In this document: positions 34,284-43,284 of the stretch, one piece after another
Position numbering within the stretch: position 1 is the first letter of the stretch
Layout of the letters: every line of letters begins with the position of its first letter
Source of the DNA: Burkholderia ubonensis subsp. mesacidophila
Lineage (GTDB): Bacteria; Pseudomonadota; Gammaproteobacteria; Burkholderiales; Burkholderiaceae
Direction: 5' to 3'
Length of the DNA stretch: 64,000 bases
Assembly: GCF_002097715.1 (NCBI RefSeq)
Contig: NZ_CP020737.1
Coordinates: 3,472,001 to 3,536,000 of the forward strand
Program-made: the position numbers and the translations under genes
Notes under the pieces: generated by a model
What the model was told of the DNA's origin: nothing
Database searches by the model: none
What the model saw: the letters and a program-made list of their open reading frames with translations, nothing else

Positions 34284-35591
34284 TCAGACCACCGGGCCCG
34301 GTTCCTTTTCCTTGCGCAGGATTGCGTAGAGGAGGATCGCGCCGAACGTCGCGGTGCCGATCCCGCCGAGCGCGAAGCCGCCGAACTTCAGCGAGAAGTC
34401 GCCCGCGCCGAGCACCAGCGTGACGGCCGCGACGATCAGGTTGCGGTTGTCGGAGAAATCGACCTTGTTGACGACCCAGATGCGCGCGCCCGTCACCGCG
34501 ATCAGCCCGAACACGACGATCGACACGCCGCCGAGCACCGGGCCCGGAATCGTCTGGATCACCGCGCCGAACTTCGGCGAGAAGCCGAGCACGATCGCGA
34601 TCAGCGCGGCGACGACGAACACGAGCGTCGAGTAGATGCGCGTAACGGCCATCACGCCGATGTTCTCCGCGTAGGTGGTCACGCCCGTGCCGCCGACGCT
34701 GCCCGACACGATCGTCGCGAGCCCGTCGCCGATGAACGCGCGGCCGATGTAGCGGTCGAGGTTCTGGCCCGTCATCGCGCTCACGGCCTTGATGTGGCCG
34801 AGGTTCTCCGCGACGAGGATCACCGCGATCGGCGCGAGCATCAGCACCGCGTGCGGATCGAACACCGGCGCGTGGAAGGTCGGGATGCCGAACCATGCGG
34901 CATGCGCGACGATCGAGAAGTCGATCGGCTTGCCGAGGCCCATCCCGTTGGTCGCGACCGCGTAGATCGCGTACGCGATCACGAGCCCGACGAGAATCAA
35001 GAGACGCTGCATCATCCCGCGCGCGAACACCGCGACGCCGCCGACCGACAGCACGGTGACGAGCGCCATCGCCGAATCGAACTGCGACGCGGACACGCCC
35101 TTGACCGCGATCGGCGCGAGATTCAGGCCGATCACCGCGACGATCGCGCCCGTGACGACGGGCGGCATCAGCGCCTCGATCCAGCGCGTGCCGACCGCCG
35201 ACACGATCGCGCCGAGCGCGACATACACGACGCCGCACGCGATGATGCCGCCGAGCGCGACCGGGATGTTCGGGTTCGGGCCGCTGCCGCCGTAGCCCGT
35301 CACCGCGATCACGAGGCCGATGAACGCGAAGCTCGAGCCGAGGTAGCTCGGCACCCGGCCGCCGACCAGCGCGAAGAACAGCAGCGTGCCGACGCCGGAC
35401 ATGAAGATGCACAGGTTCGGATCGAAGCCCATCAGGAGCGGCGCGAGCACGGTCGAGCCGAACATCGCGACGACGTGCTGCACGCCCATCGCGATCATCT
35501 GCGGCCACGACAGGCGTTCGTCGAGGCCGACGACGCGCGCGGCCGCGCCGGGCGGTTGCACCCGCCAGCGCGGGAAATAGGAATCGGACAT
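34284..35591 (-). CDS. uraA: Uracil/xanthine permease (NCS2 family, UraA-like)
   Basis: 435 aa from ATG 35591, with AGGAG nine bases upstream; the open frame extends further but without a site. Around 12-14 hydrophobic segments. NCS2 hallmarks: GVQHVVAMFGSTVLAPLLMGFDP at the start, the AENLGHIKAVSAMTGQN segment with the substrate-binding Glu, and GGTGVTTYAENIGVMAVTRIYS. The second motif favours uracil over purines. A proton symporter of the inner membrane; no pyrimidine gene lies nearby. Confidence 0.9.
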   Translation of the reverse strand: MSDSYFPRWRVQPPGAAARVVGLDERLSWPQMIAMGVQHVVAMFGSTVLAPLLMGFDPNLCIFMSGVGTLLFFALVGGRVPSYLGSSFAFIGLVIAVTGYGGSGPNPNIPVALGGIIACGVVYVALGAIVSAVGTRWIEALMPPVVTGAIVAVIGLNLAPIAVKGVSASQFDSAMALVTVLSVGGVAVFARGMMQRLLILVGLVIAYAIYAVATNGMGLGKPIDFSIVAHAAWFGIPTFHAPVFDPHAVLMLAPIAVILVAENLGHIKAVSAMTGQNLDRYIGRAFIGDGLATIVSGSVGGTGVTTYAENIGVMAVTRIYSTLVFVVAALIAIVLGFSPKFGAVIQTIPGPVLGGVSIVVFGLIAVTGARIWVVNKVDFSDNRNLIVAAVTLVLGAGDFSLKFGGFALGGIGTATFGAILLYAILRKEKEPGPVV

Positions 35592-35731
35592 CGGGACACG
35601 CTCCTGTCTTGTCGGTCGCCGGCTGCGAGGGATGCGCCGGTCTGGAATCTGGCGCGAAGTGTACGGAGCGGGGGTGGTGCTGGCAAGCGGCCGGACGATC
35701 GACCTGCCGCCGCAGAATCTGACTCGTCCCA

Positions 35732-35844
35732 TTCACGGCGGCGGCCGGGTTCCCTAAAGTAGCAGCACTGCCGTGCACCAGGCGCGGCAGTGTTCTGCAC
35801 TCTCCGTTGGCCGTTCGCGCTCCCCGCCCGAACGGCTTTTTTTT
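35732..35844 (+). ncRNA. Candidate small RNA with promoter, two hairpins and intrinsic terminator
   Basis: TTCACG (35732-35737), a 17-bp spacer and TAAAGT (35755-35760) form a sigma-70-like promoter. The transcript would start near 35767, at hairpin 1 (CACTGCCG / CGGCAGTG, 35766-35792), and end at hairpin 2 (GCCGTTCG / CGAACGGC, 35810-35836) followed by eight T residues: about 75-80 nt. The loop of hairpin 2 is C-rich (CTCCCCGCC), the kind of sequence that pairs with Shine-Dalgarno regions. No open frame precedes the terminator on this strand. No homology to a named RNA is claimed. Confidence 0.55.
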
Positions 35845-35990
35845 GGTTCATCGCGAATGTGCGGAGAACGCAACGCCGGCCTGCCGCTTTCGGCCCCGCC
35901 GATCACCGAAATTCCTCAGTAGAATGGCCGCTGCCCTGAACTTCGGGCCTGCGTTTTCCCGCCCTCCCACCCTTTATGTGCTGGTGATCG

Positions 35991-36659
35991 ATGAAAGCTG
36001 AACGCCTACTTGTCCTGGATATCGACGGCACGCTGACGGACTCGGTCGCCATGCACCAGTCCGCGTTCCTGGCGGCGATGCTGGCCCTGAAGCTGCCGGC
36101 CCTCGACACTGACTGGGGGCGCTATCCGCACCACACCGACACGGGCATCCTCGCGCACGCGCTATCGTCCAACGGCTGGCGCCCGATGAGCGCATCGGCC
36201 GTTGCGACCTTCGAGCAGGAGGTGGATCGTCATTTCGTCGACGCGCTGTCCCGCCAAGAACTCAGGGAAATTCGCGGCGCCGGCGCGTTCGTGCGGGAGG
36301 CGATGGCGTCGGGGTGGGGAATTGTCTTTGCGACGGGCGGGGTGAGGCGCGTCAGCGAGCGGAAGCTGCGGGCCGTCGGCATTCCGTTCGACGACGCGCT
36401 GCTGGTGACCGCGTCGGAATACCCTTCACGGACAGATCTTGTCGCGGCCGCCGTCGAGCGCGCCCGGCGGCACTATCGCGTCGACTCGGCCTGCCGCACC
36501 GTTTCGGTCGGCGACGGGCGCTGGGACCTCGACGTGGCCCGGCATCTCGGCCTTGAATTCGTCGGCGTCGGCACGCCGCCCAAGGCGGACGTCCTGACCG
36601 CGCGCGGCGCCTTGGTCTTTCCGGATCTCGAGGAAGCCCGCCCGTTCCTGTCCAGCTAA
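35991..36659 (+). CDS. HAD-superfamily phosphatase (phosphoglycolate-phosphatase-like)
   Basis: 222 aa. Motif I is DIDGTLTDS with the nucleophile D10 and acid D12; motif II is the Thr of VFATGG; the motif III basic residue lies near TDLVAAAVERA; motif IV is GDGRWDLDVA. A helical cap domain lies between residues 16 and about 90. The substrate cannot be told from sequence. It stands alone between the small-RNA candidate and the flagellar genes. Confidence 0.85.
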   Translation: MKAERLLVLDIDGTLTDSVAMHQSAFLAAMLALKLPALDTDWGRYPHHTDTGILAHALSSNGWRPMSASAVATFEQEVDRHFVDALSRQELREIRGAGAFVREAMASGWGIVFATGGVRRVSERKLRAVGIPFDDALLVTASEYPSRTDLVAAAVERARRHYRVDSACRTVSVGDGRWDLDVARHLGLEFVGVGTPPKADVLTARGALVFPDLEEARPFLSS

Positions 36660-36660
36660 G

Positions 36661-36710
36661 GCCGGACGGCGCGCCGCGCGACGTGAGCATGCGCTCACAT
36701 CGCGTCCGGC
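36661..36710. terminator. Nested hairpin between HAD gene and flgL
   Basis: Outer arms GCCGGACG / CGTCCGGC (8 bp) enclose an inner stem-loop closing on GTGAGC-ATGC-GCTCAC. It fills the gap between the two convergent stops. Confidence 0.6.
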
Positions 36711-36720
36711 GCAGGCTGCA

Positions 36721-37962
36721 TCACGGGTTGATGTACTGGAACAGCGACAGGTTCTGCATTTGCACGAAGGCCTTCTGCGCGCCGGTCAGCGCGTTCTGCA
36801 GCTGCGTGAACTGGCTGATCGTCGAGACCATGTTGGTGCTCGTCAGGTCCGCGAGATTGCTGGAAACCTGCAGCGAGTTGGTCTGCGTGACCGTCTGCAT
36901 CGCCTTGATTTCCTGCTCGCGGCCGCCGACGTCCGCCTGGATCGTCGTGACGTTGCTCATCGTGTTGCTGAGCTTCGTCGCGCCGGCCGTCATCGCGTTC
37001 TTGAGCGTCGCCATGGCTACCGGGTTGTTGACGGAAGGCGTATTCAGCGCGGCGACGATCGAATCGAGCGTCGAGAACACGTCGGCGCCGCCGGGGGCCT
37101 GCGGCGCGGGCGACACCGTGAATGAATCGGTGTTCGCGGGCGCGCCGGACACCGCGACCGTCATGCCGCCGCCGAGTGAAATCGCCGCGCCGGCCGTGTA
37201 CGGCTGCGCGGGCGTCGTCGACGTCGGGCCGATCGTGTTGTCGGTCACCGTGTAGGTCGGCGCGGCGGCGGTGCCGCCGAACTGGATCGTGAACTGGTGG
37301 TTGTTGGTCGCGGCCGACGGGCTCGTCACGGTGACAGGGCTGATCGTGCCCGTGCCGGTGTTCGACGCACTCCCGGCCGGCACCGGCTGGCTGCCGAACG
37401 TCGGCACCGACATGAACACGGACGCGCCGTTGTCGCCCTGCGACAGGGTGCGGGAATCGGCAATCTGCACGTTGCGCGTGCCCGTGTCCCCGACGTAGCT
37501 CACACCGCCGCCCGCCTTGTTCGTGAACGGCTGGCTGCCGTTCTTGAACCCGGCGAACAGGTAGTTGCCCGCGCCGTCGTTCGAGTTCGCGATCGTCATC
37601 AGCTGGTCGCGCGCGCTCTGGATCTGCGTCGCGAGCGCCGCGCGGTTGGTGTCGGACAGCGAACCGTCGCCTGCGCGCACCAACGTCGACTGGATGCTGG
37701 TCAGCACGGTGTTGACGCTCGACAGCGCCGAGTCCTCGGCCTGCAGCGACGCCAGCGCCGCATTCTGGTTGGTCGTGTACTGCGACAGCGTCGCCGACGT
37801 CATCGACAGCTGCACGGCCTGTGCGGCGCCGACCGGGTTGTCCCCCGGCGTCGTCAGGCTCACGCCGCTCGACAGCTGCTGGTACAGCTGCGCGAGCTGT
37901 GCCTGCTGGTCGTTCATCGTGGCGACGTTCAGCTGGAAAAACTGGGCGCTGGAAATTCGCAT
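36721..37962 (-). CDS. flgL: Flagellar hook-filament junction protein FlgL
   Basis: 413 aa. HAP3, which joins the hook cap end to the filament. The N-terminus MRISSAQFFQLNVATMNDQQAQLAQLYQQLSSG-type coiled coil and the C-terminal flagellin-like helices (TSTNMVSTISQFTQLQNAL) are the export and polymerisation ends. The middle contains one copy of the VSGAPANTDSFTVSPA module that FlgK also carries. It lies 22 bp after flgK and probably shares the sigma-28 promoter upstream of flgK. Confidence 0.95.
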   Translation of the reverse strand: MRISSAQFFQLNVATMNDQQAQLAQLYQQLSSGVSLTTPGDNPVGAAQAVQLSMTSATLSQYTTNQNAALASLQAEDSALSSVNTVLTSIQSTLVRAGDGSLSDTNRAALATQIQSARDQLMTIANSNDGAGNYLFAGFKNGSQPFTNKAGGGVSYVGDTGTRNVQIADSRTLSQGDNGASVFMSVPTFGSQPVPAGSASNTGTGTISPVTVTSPSAATNNHQFTIQFGGTAAAPTYTVTDNTIGPTSTTPAQPYTAGAAISLGGGMTVAVSGAPANTDSFTVSPAPQAPGGADVFSTLDSIVAALNTPSVNNPVAMATLKNAMTAGATKLSNTMSNVTTIQADVGGREQEIKAMQTVTQTNSLQVSSNLADLTSTNMVSTISQFTQLQNALTGAQKAFVQMQNLSLFQYINP

Positions 37963-37984
37963 CGCTTGAATCCTCGAAATCCGG

Positions 37985-39976
37985 TCAGTTGAACAGGCCG
38001 AGCACGGTCTGGAACAGCGTCGACGCCGTCTGGATCACTTTCGCGTTCGCCTGGTAGAGCTGCTGGTACTGCATCAGGTTGGCCGCTTCCTCGTTCTGGT
38101 TCACGCCCGACACCTCCTGCTGCGCCTTCGTGATCTGGCCGACGAGCGCGGTCTGCGCGGCGCTCGACGACTTCAGCTGGCTCGCGGTGTTGCCGATCCC
38201 GTTCACATAGTTCGCGTACGCGCCGGTCAGCGTTGTCGTGCCGTTGCCGAGCGTCTTCGCGGTCACGATCTGCGAGAGCGCGAGTGCGTTGTTGCCGTCA
38301 CTGGTGCCGCCCGAGTACGGGGCGATCTTGAAGGTGTCACCGGTGCTCGGCGTGCCCGACAGCGTAATCGTCACGCCGTTGATCGCGCCCGCCGCGGCGC
38401 CCGTCATCGTCATCGTCGCGCCCGTCGCCGGGGTGTACGGCACCGTCGTCGCCGGGCCGGCGATCGGCACCGTGGTCGGCGGCGTGGTCGCGATCGTCAC
38501 CGTCGTGCCGGCAGGGAAGCCGGACAGCGTGTTGGTCGTCGCGTCGTAAGTCAGCGTCGTGCCGCCGGCCGGAACCTGGTAGCCCGCGGTCACCGCGCCT
38601 TGCGTGATCTTGCCGGTGCCCGTGTTGGTCCCCGACGCCGACACGGCGACCGGCGACGCCGCCGCGATCGCCGCGCCGTTCGTGGTCGCGAGCGAGAACC
38701 CACCGAGCGCGCCGCGCGTCGGCAGCACCGTGAACGAATCGCCCGCGTTCATCGTGCCGGATACGGAGAAGTTCAGCCCGCCGATCGAAATCGGCATCGT
38801 CGCCGACGTGGCCGTGCCGACCACCGAGCCGGTCGCGCGGTCGGTCAGCGCGTACTTGTTGGCGCCCTGGTACGACAGCGTGTAGTCGCTCGTCGTCGGC
38901 TGCGAGGGGTTCGCGAACGACACGTTGAGCGTCGCGCCACCCGTGTTCGCCTGGTTCGCGAACACGGTCGGGCTGCCGGTCGAGAACAGGTTGCCGCCGG
39001 GATTGCCCGACAGGTCGACGCCGAGCGCGTTCTGCGCGTTGACCTGCGCGGCGAAGCTGGTCGCGACCGCGCCGAGCTGCGCCTGCGCGGGGTCGAGGGT
39101 CTGGCGGCGGAAAGAGAGCAGGCCGCCGAGCGTGCCGCCCGACAGCGACGTATCCGGCAGCGACTGGTTCTGGCCCGGCGGGTTCGCGCCGGCGATCCCC
39201 TGCGACACGACGGACAGCTCGCTCGGGTCCGACGGCGACGTGACCGCGGCGAGCGTGTAGCTCTTGTCGGCGACGACGAGCGGCTGGCCGCCCGCGAGGA
39301 ACACGCTGTAGCCCTGGTCGTTGCGCACGACCTGGATGCCCGCGAGGCTCGACAGGTTCGACACCGCCTGGTCGCGCTGGTCCAGCAGCTGGTTCGGCGG
39401 CTGCCCCTGGCTGCCCGCCGTCGCGATCTGCTGGTTCAGCTGCGCGATCTGCGTCGTATACGTATTGATCTGCGCGACGGTGCCGGACAGCTGCGTGTTC
39501 ACGCTCTGGCGCAGCGCGTCGTATTGCGCGCCGGCCGCCTTCAGCTGGTCGGCCAGCGTCTGCGCGTTGCTGATCGCAGTCTGCCGCACCGACGTGTCGG
39601 CCGCCTTGTTCGCGACGTTCTGCAACCCGGTGAAGTAGTTGGTGATCGCGGTCGAGATCCCGCCCGTCGGGCTGCCGACGAAGTTGTTCAGCTGCGCGAC
39701 CAGCGTATTCCAGGTCGACAGCGAACCGCCCTGGGTCTGCGCGCTGTTCAGCTGGTCGTTCAGGTACTGGCTGTACTGGCGCTGGACGGTGACGGTGTTC
39801 ACGCCCTGCGGCAGGTAGCCGCTGCCGGTGTACTGGCCGCTCGCCTCCGCGTAGACCGGGCGCTCGATCGTGTAGCCGGGCGTCGCCGCGTTGGCGATGT
39901 TGTTGCTGGTCGTCGTCAGGCCCCAGATGGCGGAGTTGAGGCCGCTGATACCGAGGTTCATCAGTGTGTTGGACAT
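37985..39976 (-). CDS. flgK: Flagellar hook-associated protein FlgK
   Basis: 663 aa, HAP1. The N-terminal rod/hook signature MSNTLMNLGISGLNSAIWGLTTTSNNIANAATPGY includes the ANAATPGY box common to axial proteins. The C-terminus (GVNQNEEAANLMQYQQLYQANAKVIQTASTLFQ) is the matching helix. A large variable centre carries two related modules (GGLNFSVSGTMNAGDSF, NGVTITLSGTPSTGDTF). Transcription is from a sigma-28 promoter 56 bp upstream of the start. Confidence 0.95.
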   Translation of the reverse strand: MSNTLMNLGISGLNSAIWGLTTTSNNIANAATPGYTIERPVYAEASGQYTGSGYLPQGVNTVTVQRQYSQYLNDQLNSAQTQGGSLSTWNTLVAQLNNFVGSPTGGISTAITNYFTGLQNVANKAADTSVRQTAISNAQTLADQLKAAGAQYDALRQSVNTQLSGTVAQINTYTTQIAQLNQQIATAGSQGQPPNQLLDQRDQAVSNLSSLAGIQVVRNDQGYSVFLAGGQPLVVADKSYTLAAVTSPSDPSELSVVSQGIAGANPPGQNQSLPDTSLSGGTLGGLLSFRRQTLDPAQAQLGAVATSFAAQVNAQNALGVDLSGNPGGNLFSTGSPTVFANQANTGGATLNVSFANPSQPTTSDYTLSYQGANKYALTDRATGSVVGTATSATMPISIGGLNFSVSGTMNAGDSFTVLPTRGALGGFSLATTNGAAIAAASPVAVSASGTNTGTGKITQGAVTAGYQVPAGGTTLTYDATTNTLSGFPAGTTVTIATTPPTTVPIAGPATTVPYTPATGATMTMTGAAAGAINGVTITLSGTPSTGDTFKIAPYSGGTSDGNNALALSQIVTAKTLGNGTTTLTGAYANYVNGIGNTASQLKSSSAAQTALVGQITKAQQEVSGVNQNEEAANLMQYQQLYQANAKVIQTASTLFQTVLGLFN

Positions 39977-40031
39977 GCGCGATCCTGAAGGGTCGGCCGC
40001 GCTGCGGCCGCCGGGTTGCGTGACTCCCGGT

Positions 40032-40058
40032 ATAACGGCCGCGGATCGAAAAAATTGA
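40032..40058 (-). promoter_or_regulatory. Sigma-28 (FliA) promoter of flgKL
   Basis: On the minus strand: TCAATTTT, 11 bp, GCCGTTAT, against the consensus TAAAGTTT-N11-GCCGATAA. Six of eight bases match in each half and the spacing is exact. Confidence 0.75.
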
Positions 40059-40117
40059 GGGGAAAATGCGGGCCGCCGCGCGCAATGGCAGCGGGCGGCC
40101 GGGGGGTGATGCAGACG

Positions 40118-40873
40118 TCAGGCGCGCGCGAGCTGGCGGCGCTTCATCTCGAGCTGGGTGATCAGGCGCTGCAGCGTGTTCTCGGCACTGCCCGGCAACG
40201 ACATGAAGCGGAAGCCGAGCTGGTAGCGCCGCGTGCCGTTCGGCACCTCGGTCGAGCGCTGCGACACGAGCTGCAGGTCGAGCGACAGCTTGCCGTGCCC
40301 GTTCAGCTCCAGCTCGACGTCGGGCAGCACCGTGCCGAGCTCGAGCGCCGCGACGCGCTCGTCGGCCGTGCGCAGGCCGACCCCGCCGAGCGACAGGTTG
40401 TGCACTTCGAACAGGAAGCTCTCGCCGTCCGGCAGCTTGCCGCGGCACAGGTACGGATCGATGATCGGCGCGTCGACCCGGAAATATTCGCGCCGCTGGA
40501 TGCAGTACAGCACGTCCGGGAAGTCGGCCTCGAACGCGGGCAGCCCTTCGTAGCGGGTCTCGCGCGGCGCGCTGGTGCCGAACTCGACGCGCACGCCTTC
40601 CGGCGAGGCCGAGAACGTGCAGTGCGACGCGGCGAGAATGCCGTCGTTCTGTTCGGCGAGCGCGCCCCAGTCGAACGTGAAGGTGCGTGCGCCGACGTCG
40701 ACCTCGAGCAGCCGGGTGACGAGCTGGCCGCCCGGGTACTGGACGGTCAGGAAATCGCCGCGGTTCACGAGGTTGCGCAGCTGCACGCCGATTTCCAGCG
40801 GATTGCGGCGGGCGTAGTCGGGCCCGGAGTGCCCCGCGTCCTGGCTCGGGTCCGTCGACAGTTCGATATTCAT
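40118..40873 (-). CDS. ycgR: Flagellar brake protein YcgR (PilZ, c-di-GMP effector)
   Basis: 251 aa. An N-terminal YcgR domain (about 20-115) precedes a PilZ domain. The c-di-GMP-binding residues are visible: QRREYFRV supplies RxxxR, and NLSLGGVG supplies the D/NxSxxG motif, with Asn at the first position as in some active members. When c-di-GMP rises, YcgR binds the motor and slows or biases it. The gene lies between flgJ and flgK and has its own sigma-28 promoter, but an intrinsic terminator sits inside the leader. Confidence 0.92.
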   Translation of the reverse strand: MNIELSTDPSQDAGHSGPDYARRNPLEIGVQLRNLVNRGDFLTVQYPGGQLVTRLLEVDVGARTFTFDWGALAEQNDGILAASHCTFSASPEGVRVEFGTSAPRETRYEGLPAFEADFPDVLYCIQRREYFRVDAPIIDPYLCRGKLPDGESFLFEVHNLSLGGVGLRTADERVAALELGTVLPDVELELNGHGKLSLDLQLVSQRSTEVPNGTRRYQLGFRFMSLPGSAENTLQRLITQLEMKRRQLARA

Positions 40874-40918
40874 GGCTTGCCGGTCTTTCTTGTCATGAGC
40901 GCCCGGGAACCGGTGCGC

Positions 40919-40947
40919 AAAAAACCGGGCCAGATCGTCGGCCCGGT
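40919..40947 (-). terminator. Intrinsic terminator inside the ycgR leader
   Basis: On the minus strand, an 8-bp stem (ACCGGGCC / GGCCCGGT) with an 8-nt loop is followed by six T residues. It ends the flgB-J transcript but also lies about 10 nt after the expected start of the ycgR sigma-28 transcript and 46 nt before its ATG. Confidence 0.75.
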
Positions 40948-40963
40948 CGCAGGTCTCTCACAC

Positions 40964-40990
40964 TTAGCGGCAGTGCTGCCCGAAAGTTTA
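40964..40990 (-). promoter_or_regulatory. Sigma-28 (FliA) promoter of ycgR
   Basis: On the minus strand: TAAACTTT, 11 bp, GCCGCTAA. Seven of eight bases match the consensus in each half and the spacing is exact. Confidence 0.8.
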
Positions 40991-41094
40991 GATCGATTTT
41001 CCGATTTTTTTCGCGCAAACGTTCAAACCGCGCGCGGCGAGGCCGGGCGCGGTCCGAAAGAAGGAGCGCAACAGGATAGACGAAAGCGGCCTGG

Positions 41095-42090
41095 TCAGCC
41101 GATCTGCTGCATGATCGAGATGAGCTTCTTCGCGTAGTTCGGGTCGGTCGCGTAGCCGGCCTTCTGCATCCCGTGCGCGAAGCCCTCGACGCTGCGGCTC
41201 GCGCTCAGCACGCCCGCGTAGCGCGGATTGTTCTTCAGCAGGTTCGCGTAGTCGGTCATCGCGTGCTCGTAGGAGTCGTACGCGCGGAACTTCGCGACGA
41301 CGCGGCGCGGCTCGCCGTTCACGTATTCGGTCGTCAGCGCCGACACCGTGCGGCCGGTCCAGCCCTTGGTCGCCTTGATGCCGAACACGTTGTAGCTCGT
41401 CGAGCCGTCGGCCGCGCGGATCTCGCGCTTGCCCCAGCCCGATTCGAGCGCGGCCTGGCCGACGATGAAGCGCGCCGGCACGCCGGTCGTCGCGCTCGCC
41501 GCCTGCGCCGGGCCGGCGAGCCGGTCGACGAATGCGTCGGCGTCGGGCGAGCCGCCCGCGCCCTTCACCGGCGGCGTCAGCGCGCTGCCCGCGGAATAGC
41601 CGCGCCCGCTCGCCAGCGCGCCGTTGTTGCCGGCCGCGCTCGCGTAGGCGCGCGCCATCGCGTTCATCGCGGCCATGCCGCCCTCGTTGCCGGCGATCCC
41701 CGAGCCGGCCATCCCGAGCCCGTCCGCGCCGGCGTCGGCCGCGCCGCCCGCCCCGCCCGCGCCGAGGTTCGCGTTGCGCATCAGCTGCTTCATCAGCGCG
41801 TCGGCCACGCCGATCCCGCGCGACGACATGTGCTGCGCGAGCTGCTGGTCGAGCATCGACGTGTACATCTTCGACGTGCTCGAGTCGAACAGGCCGCCGT
41901 CGGGCGTCGCGTCGCGCATGCTCTTCAGCATCATCTGCGTGAACATCGCGTCGAACTGGCCCGCGACGAGCTTCACGCCCGCCTGCGGCGACTGCTTGAC
42001 CTGCGCGCGCAGCGCGTCGAAGCCCTGCACGTCGAGCGCGAAGCGCTGCGACAGGTCGTTCGCGTTGGAGAGATTCGCGGAATTCGCCAT
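41095..42090 (-). CDS. flgJ: Rod-cap and peptidoglycan hydrolase FlgJ
   Basis: 331 aa, two domains. The N-terminal rod-cap region (about 15-105: FDAMFTQMMLKSMRDATPDGGLFDS) scaffolds rod assembly. A Gly/Ala-rich linker (about 105-185) leads to a muramidase/glucosaminidase domain whose catalytic acid is probably E216 in GQAALESGWGKREI; YNVFGIKA and SYEHAMTDYANLLKNNPRY follow. It opens a hole in peptidoglycan for the rod. Its ATG directly follows the flgI stop. Confidence 0.94.
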   Translation of the reverse strand: MANSANLSNANDLSQRFALDVQGFDALRAQVKQSPQAGVKLVAGQFDAMFTQMMLKSMRDATPDGGLFDSSTSKMYTSMLDQQLAQHMSSRGIGVADALMKQLMRNANLGAGGAGGAADAGADGLGMAGSGIAGNEGGMAAMNAMARAYASAAGNNGALASGRGYSAGSALTPPVKGAGGSPDADAFVDRLAGPAQAASATTGVPARFIVGQAALESGWGKREIRAADGSTSYNVFGIKATKGWTGRTVSALTTEYVNGEPRRVVAKFRAYDSYEHAMTDYANLLKNNPRYAGVLSASRSVEGFAHGMQKAGYATDPNYAKKLISIMQQIG

Positions 42091-43284
42091 TTAGATGATC
42101 TCCAGGTCGGCCCGCAATGAACCTGCGGCCTTCATCGCCTGCAGGATCGACATCAGGTCCGCGGGCGTCGCGCCGAGCGAGTTGAGCGCCTTCACGACGT
42201 CGGCGAGGTTCGCGCCCGCCGTCACCATCTTCAGCGCGCCGTTGTCCTGCTTCAGCTGGATCTGCGACTGCTGCGCGGCCACCGTCTGCCCGTTCGAGAA
42301 CGGCCCCGGCTGCGACACGACCGGCTGCGTGTTGACGACCACCGACAGGTTGCCGTGCGCGACCGCGCAGCTCTGCAGCGTGACCATCTGGTTCATCACG
42401 ATCGAGCCCGTGCGCGCGTTCAGGATCACCTTCGCGGCGGCCTTGTCCGGACTCACGTCGAGGTTCTGCAGGCGCGCCATGAACGCGACCTGCTGCGCCG
42501 AATCGGCCGGCGCCGCGAGCTGGATCGTGCGGCCGTCGAGCGCGGTCGCGGTGTTCGGCCCGAAGCTGCCGTTGATCGCCGACACGATGCGCTGCGCGGT
42601 GCCGTAGTCCATGTCGTTCAGCTGCAGCTGCAGCATCCCGTTCATCTGCGCGACCGCGTTCGGCACCGAGCGCTCGACGATCGCGCCGCCGGCGATGCGG
42701 CCCGACGCGAGCTGGTTCACCTGCACGCGGCTGCCGTTCGCGCTCGCGCCCGCGCCGCCGACCGCCATGTTGCCCTGCGCGAGCGCGTACACCTGCCCGT
42801 CCGCGCCCTTGAGCGGCGTGAGCAGCAGCGTGCCGCCGCGCAGGCTCTTCGCGTTGCCGAGCGACGACACGGTGACGTCGACCGCCTCGCCCGGCCGCGC
42901 GAACGGCGGCAGCGTCGCGGTGACCATCACCGCCGCGACGTTCTTCAGCTGCATGTTCGACAGCGACGAGCCGCCGCCGTTGGCCGAGCCGTTGTTGAGC
43001 GAGATGCCGAGGTTCGCGAGCATGTTCGCGAGCGTCTGCGTCGTGAACGGCGTCTGCATCGTCTGGTCGCCGGTGCCGTCGAGGCCGACGACGAGGCCAT
43101 AGCCGATCAGCGGGTTGTCGCGCACGCCCTGGATCTGCGCGAGGTCCTTCAGGCGCTCGGCGTGCGCGGCCGCCGGTACGAGGGCGAGCGCGCAGCACGC
43201 GGCGAGCGCGCAGCGCACGGCGGCCAGGCGATTCGAGCGGACGAGATGGCGCATCACGCGCGCGAGCAAGGTACGCATCGTCAT
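42091..43284 (-). CDS. flgI: Flagellar P-ring protein FlgI
   Basis: 397 aa from ATG 43284, which overlaps the flgH TGA by one base; GTG codons two positions upstream are less likely. A Sec signal peptide ([23 protein letters not shown]) precedes the P-ring core: [53 protein letters not shown]. It polymerises in the periplasm around the rod, helped by FlgA. Confidence 0.94.
   Translation of the reverse strand: MTMRTLLARVMRHLVRSNRLAAVRCALAACCALALVPAAAHAERLKDLAQIQGVRDNPLIGYGLVVGLDGTGDQTMQTPFTTQTLANMLANLGISLNNGSANGGGSSLSNMQLKNVAAVMVTATLPPFARPGEAVDVTVSSLGNAKSLRGGTLLLTPLKGADGQVYALAQGNMAVGGAGASANGSRVQVNQLASGRIAGGAIVERSVPNAVAQMNGMLQLQLNDMDYGTAQRIVSAINGSFGPNTATALDGRTIQLAAPADSAQQVAFMARLQNLDVSPDKAAAKVILNARTGSIVMNQMVTLQSCAVAHGNLSVVVNTQPVVSQPGPFSNGQTVAAQQSQIQLKQDNGALKMVTAGANLADVVKALNSLGATPADLMSILQAMKAAGSLRADLEII

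Noticed and set aside
37100..39000. Possible recent repeat shared by flgK and flgL
   Set aside because: The SGxPxxGDSFTVxP modules are related at the protein level but diverged in DNA; they are a normal feature of these proteins.
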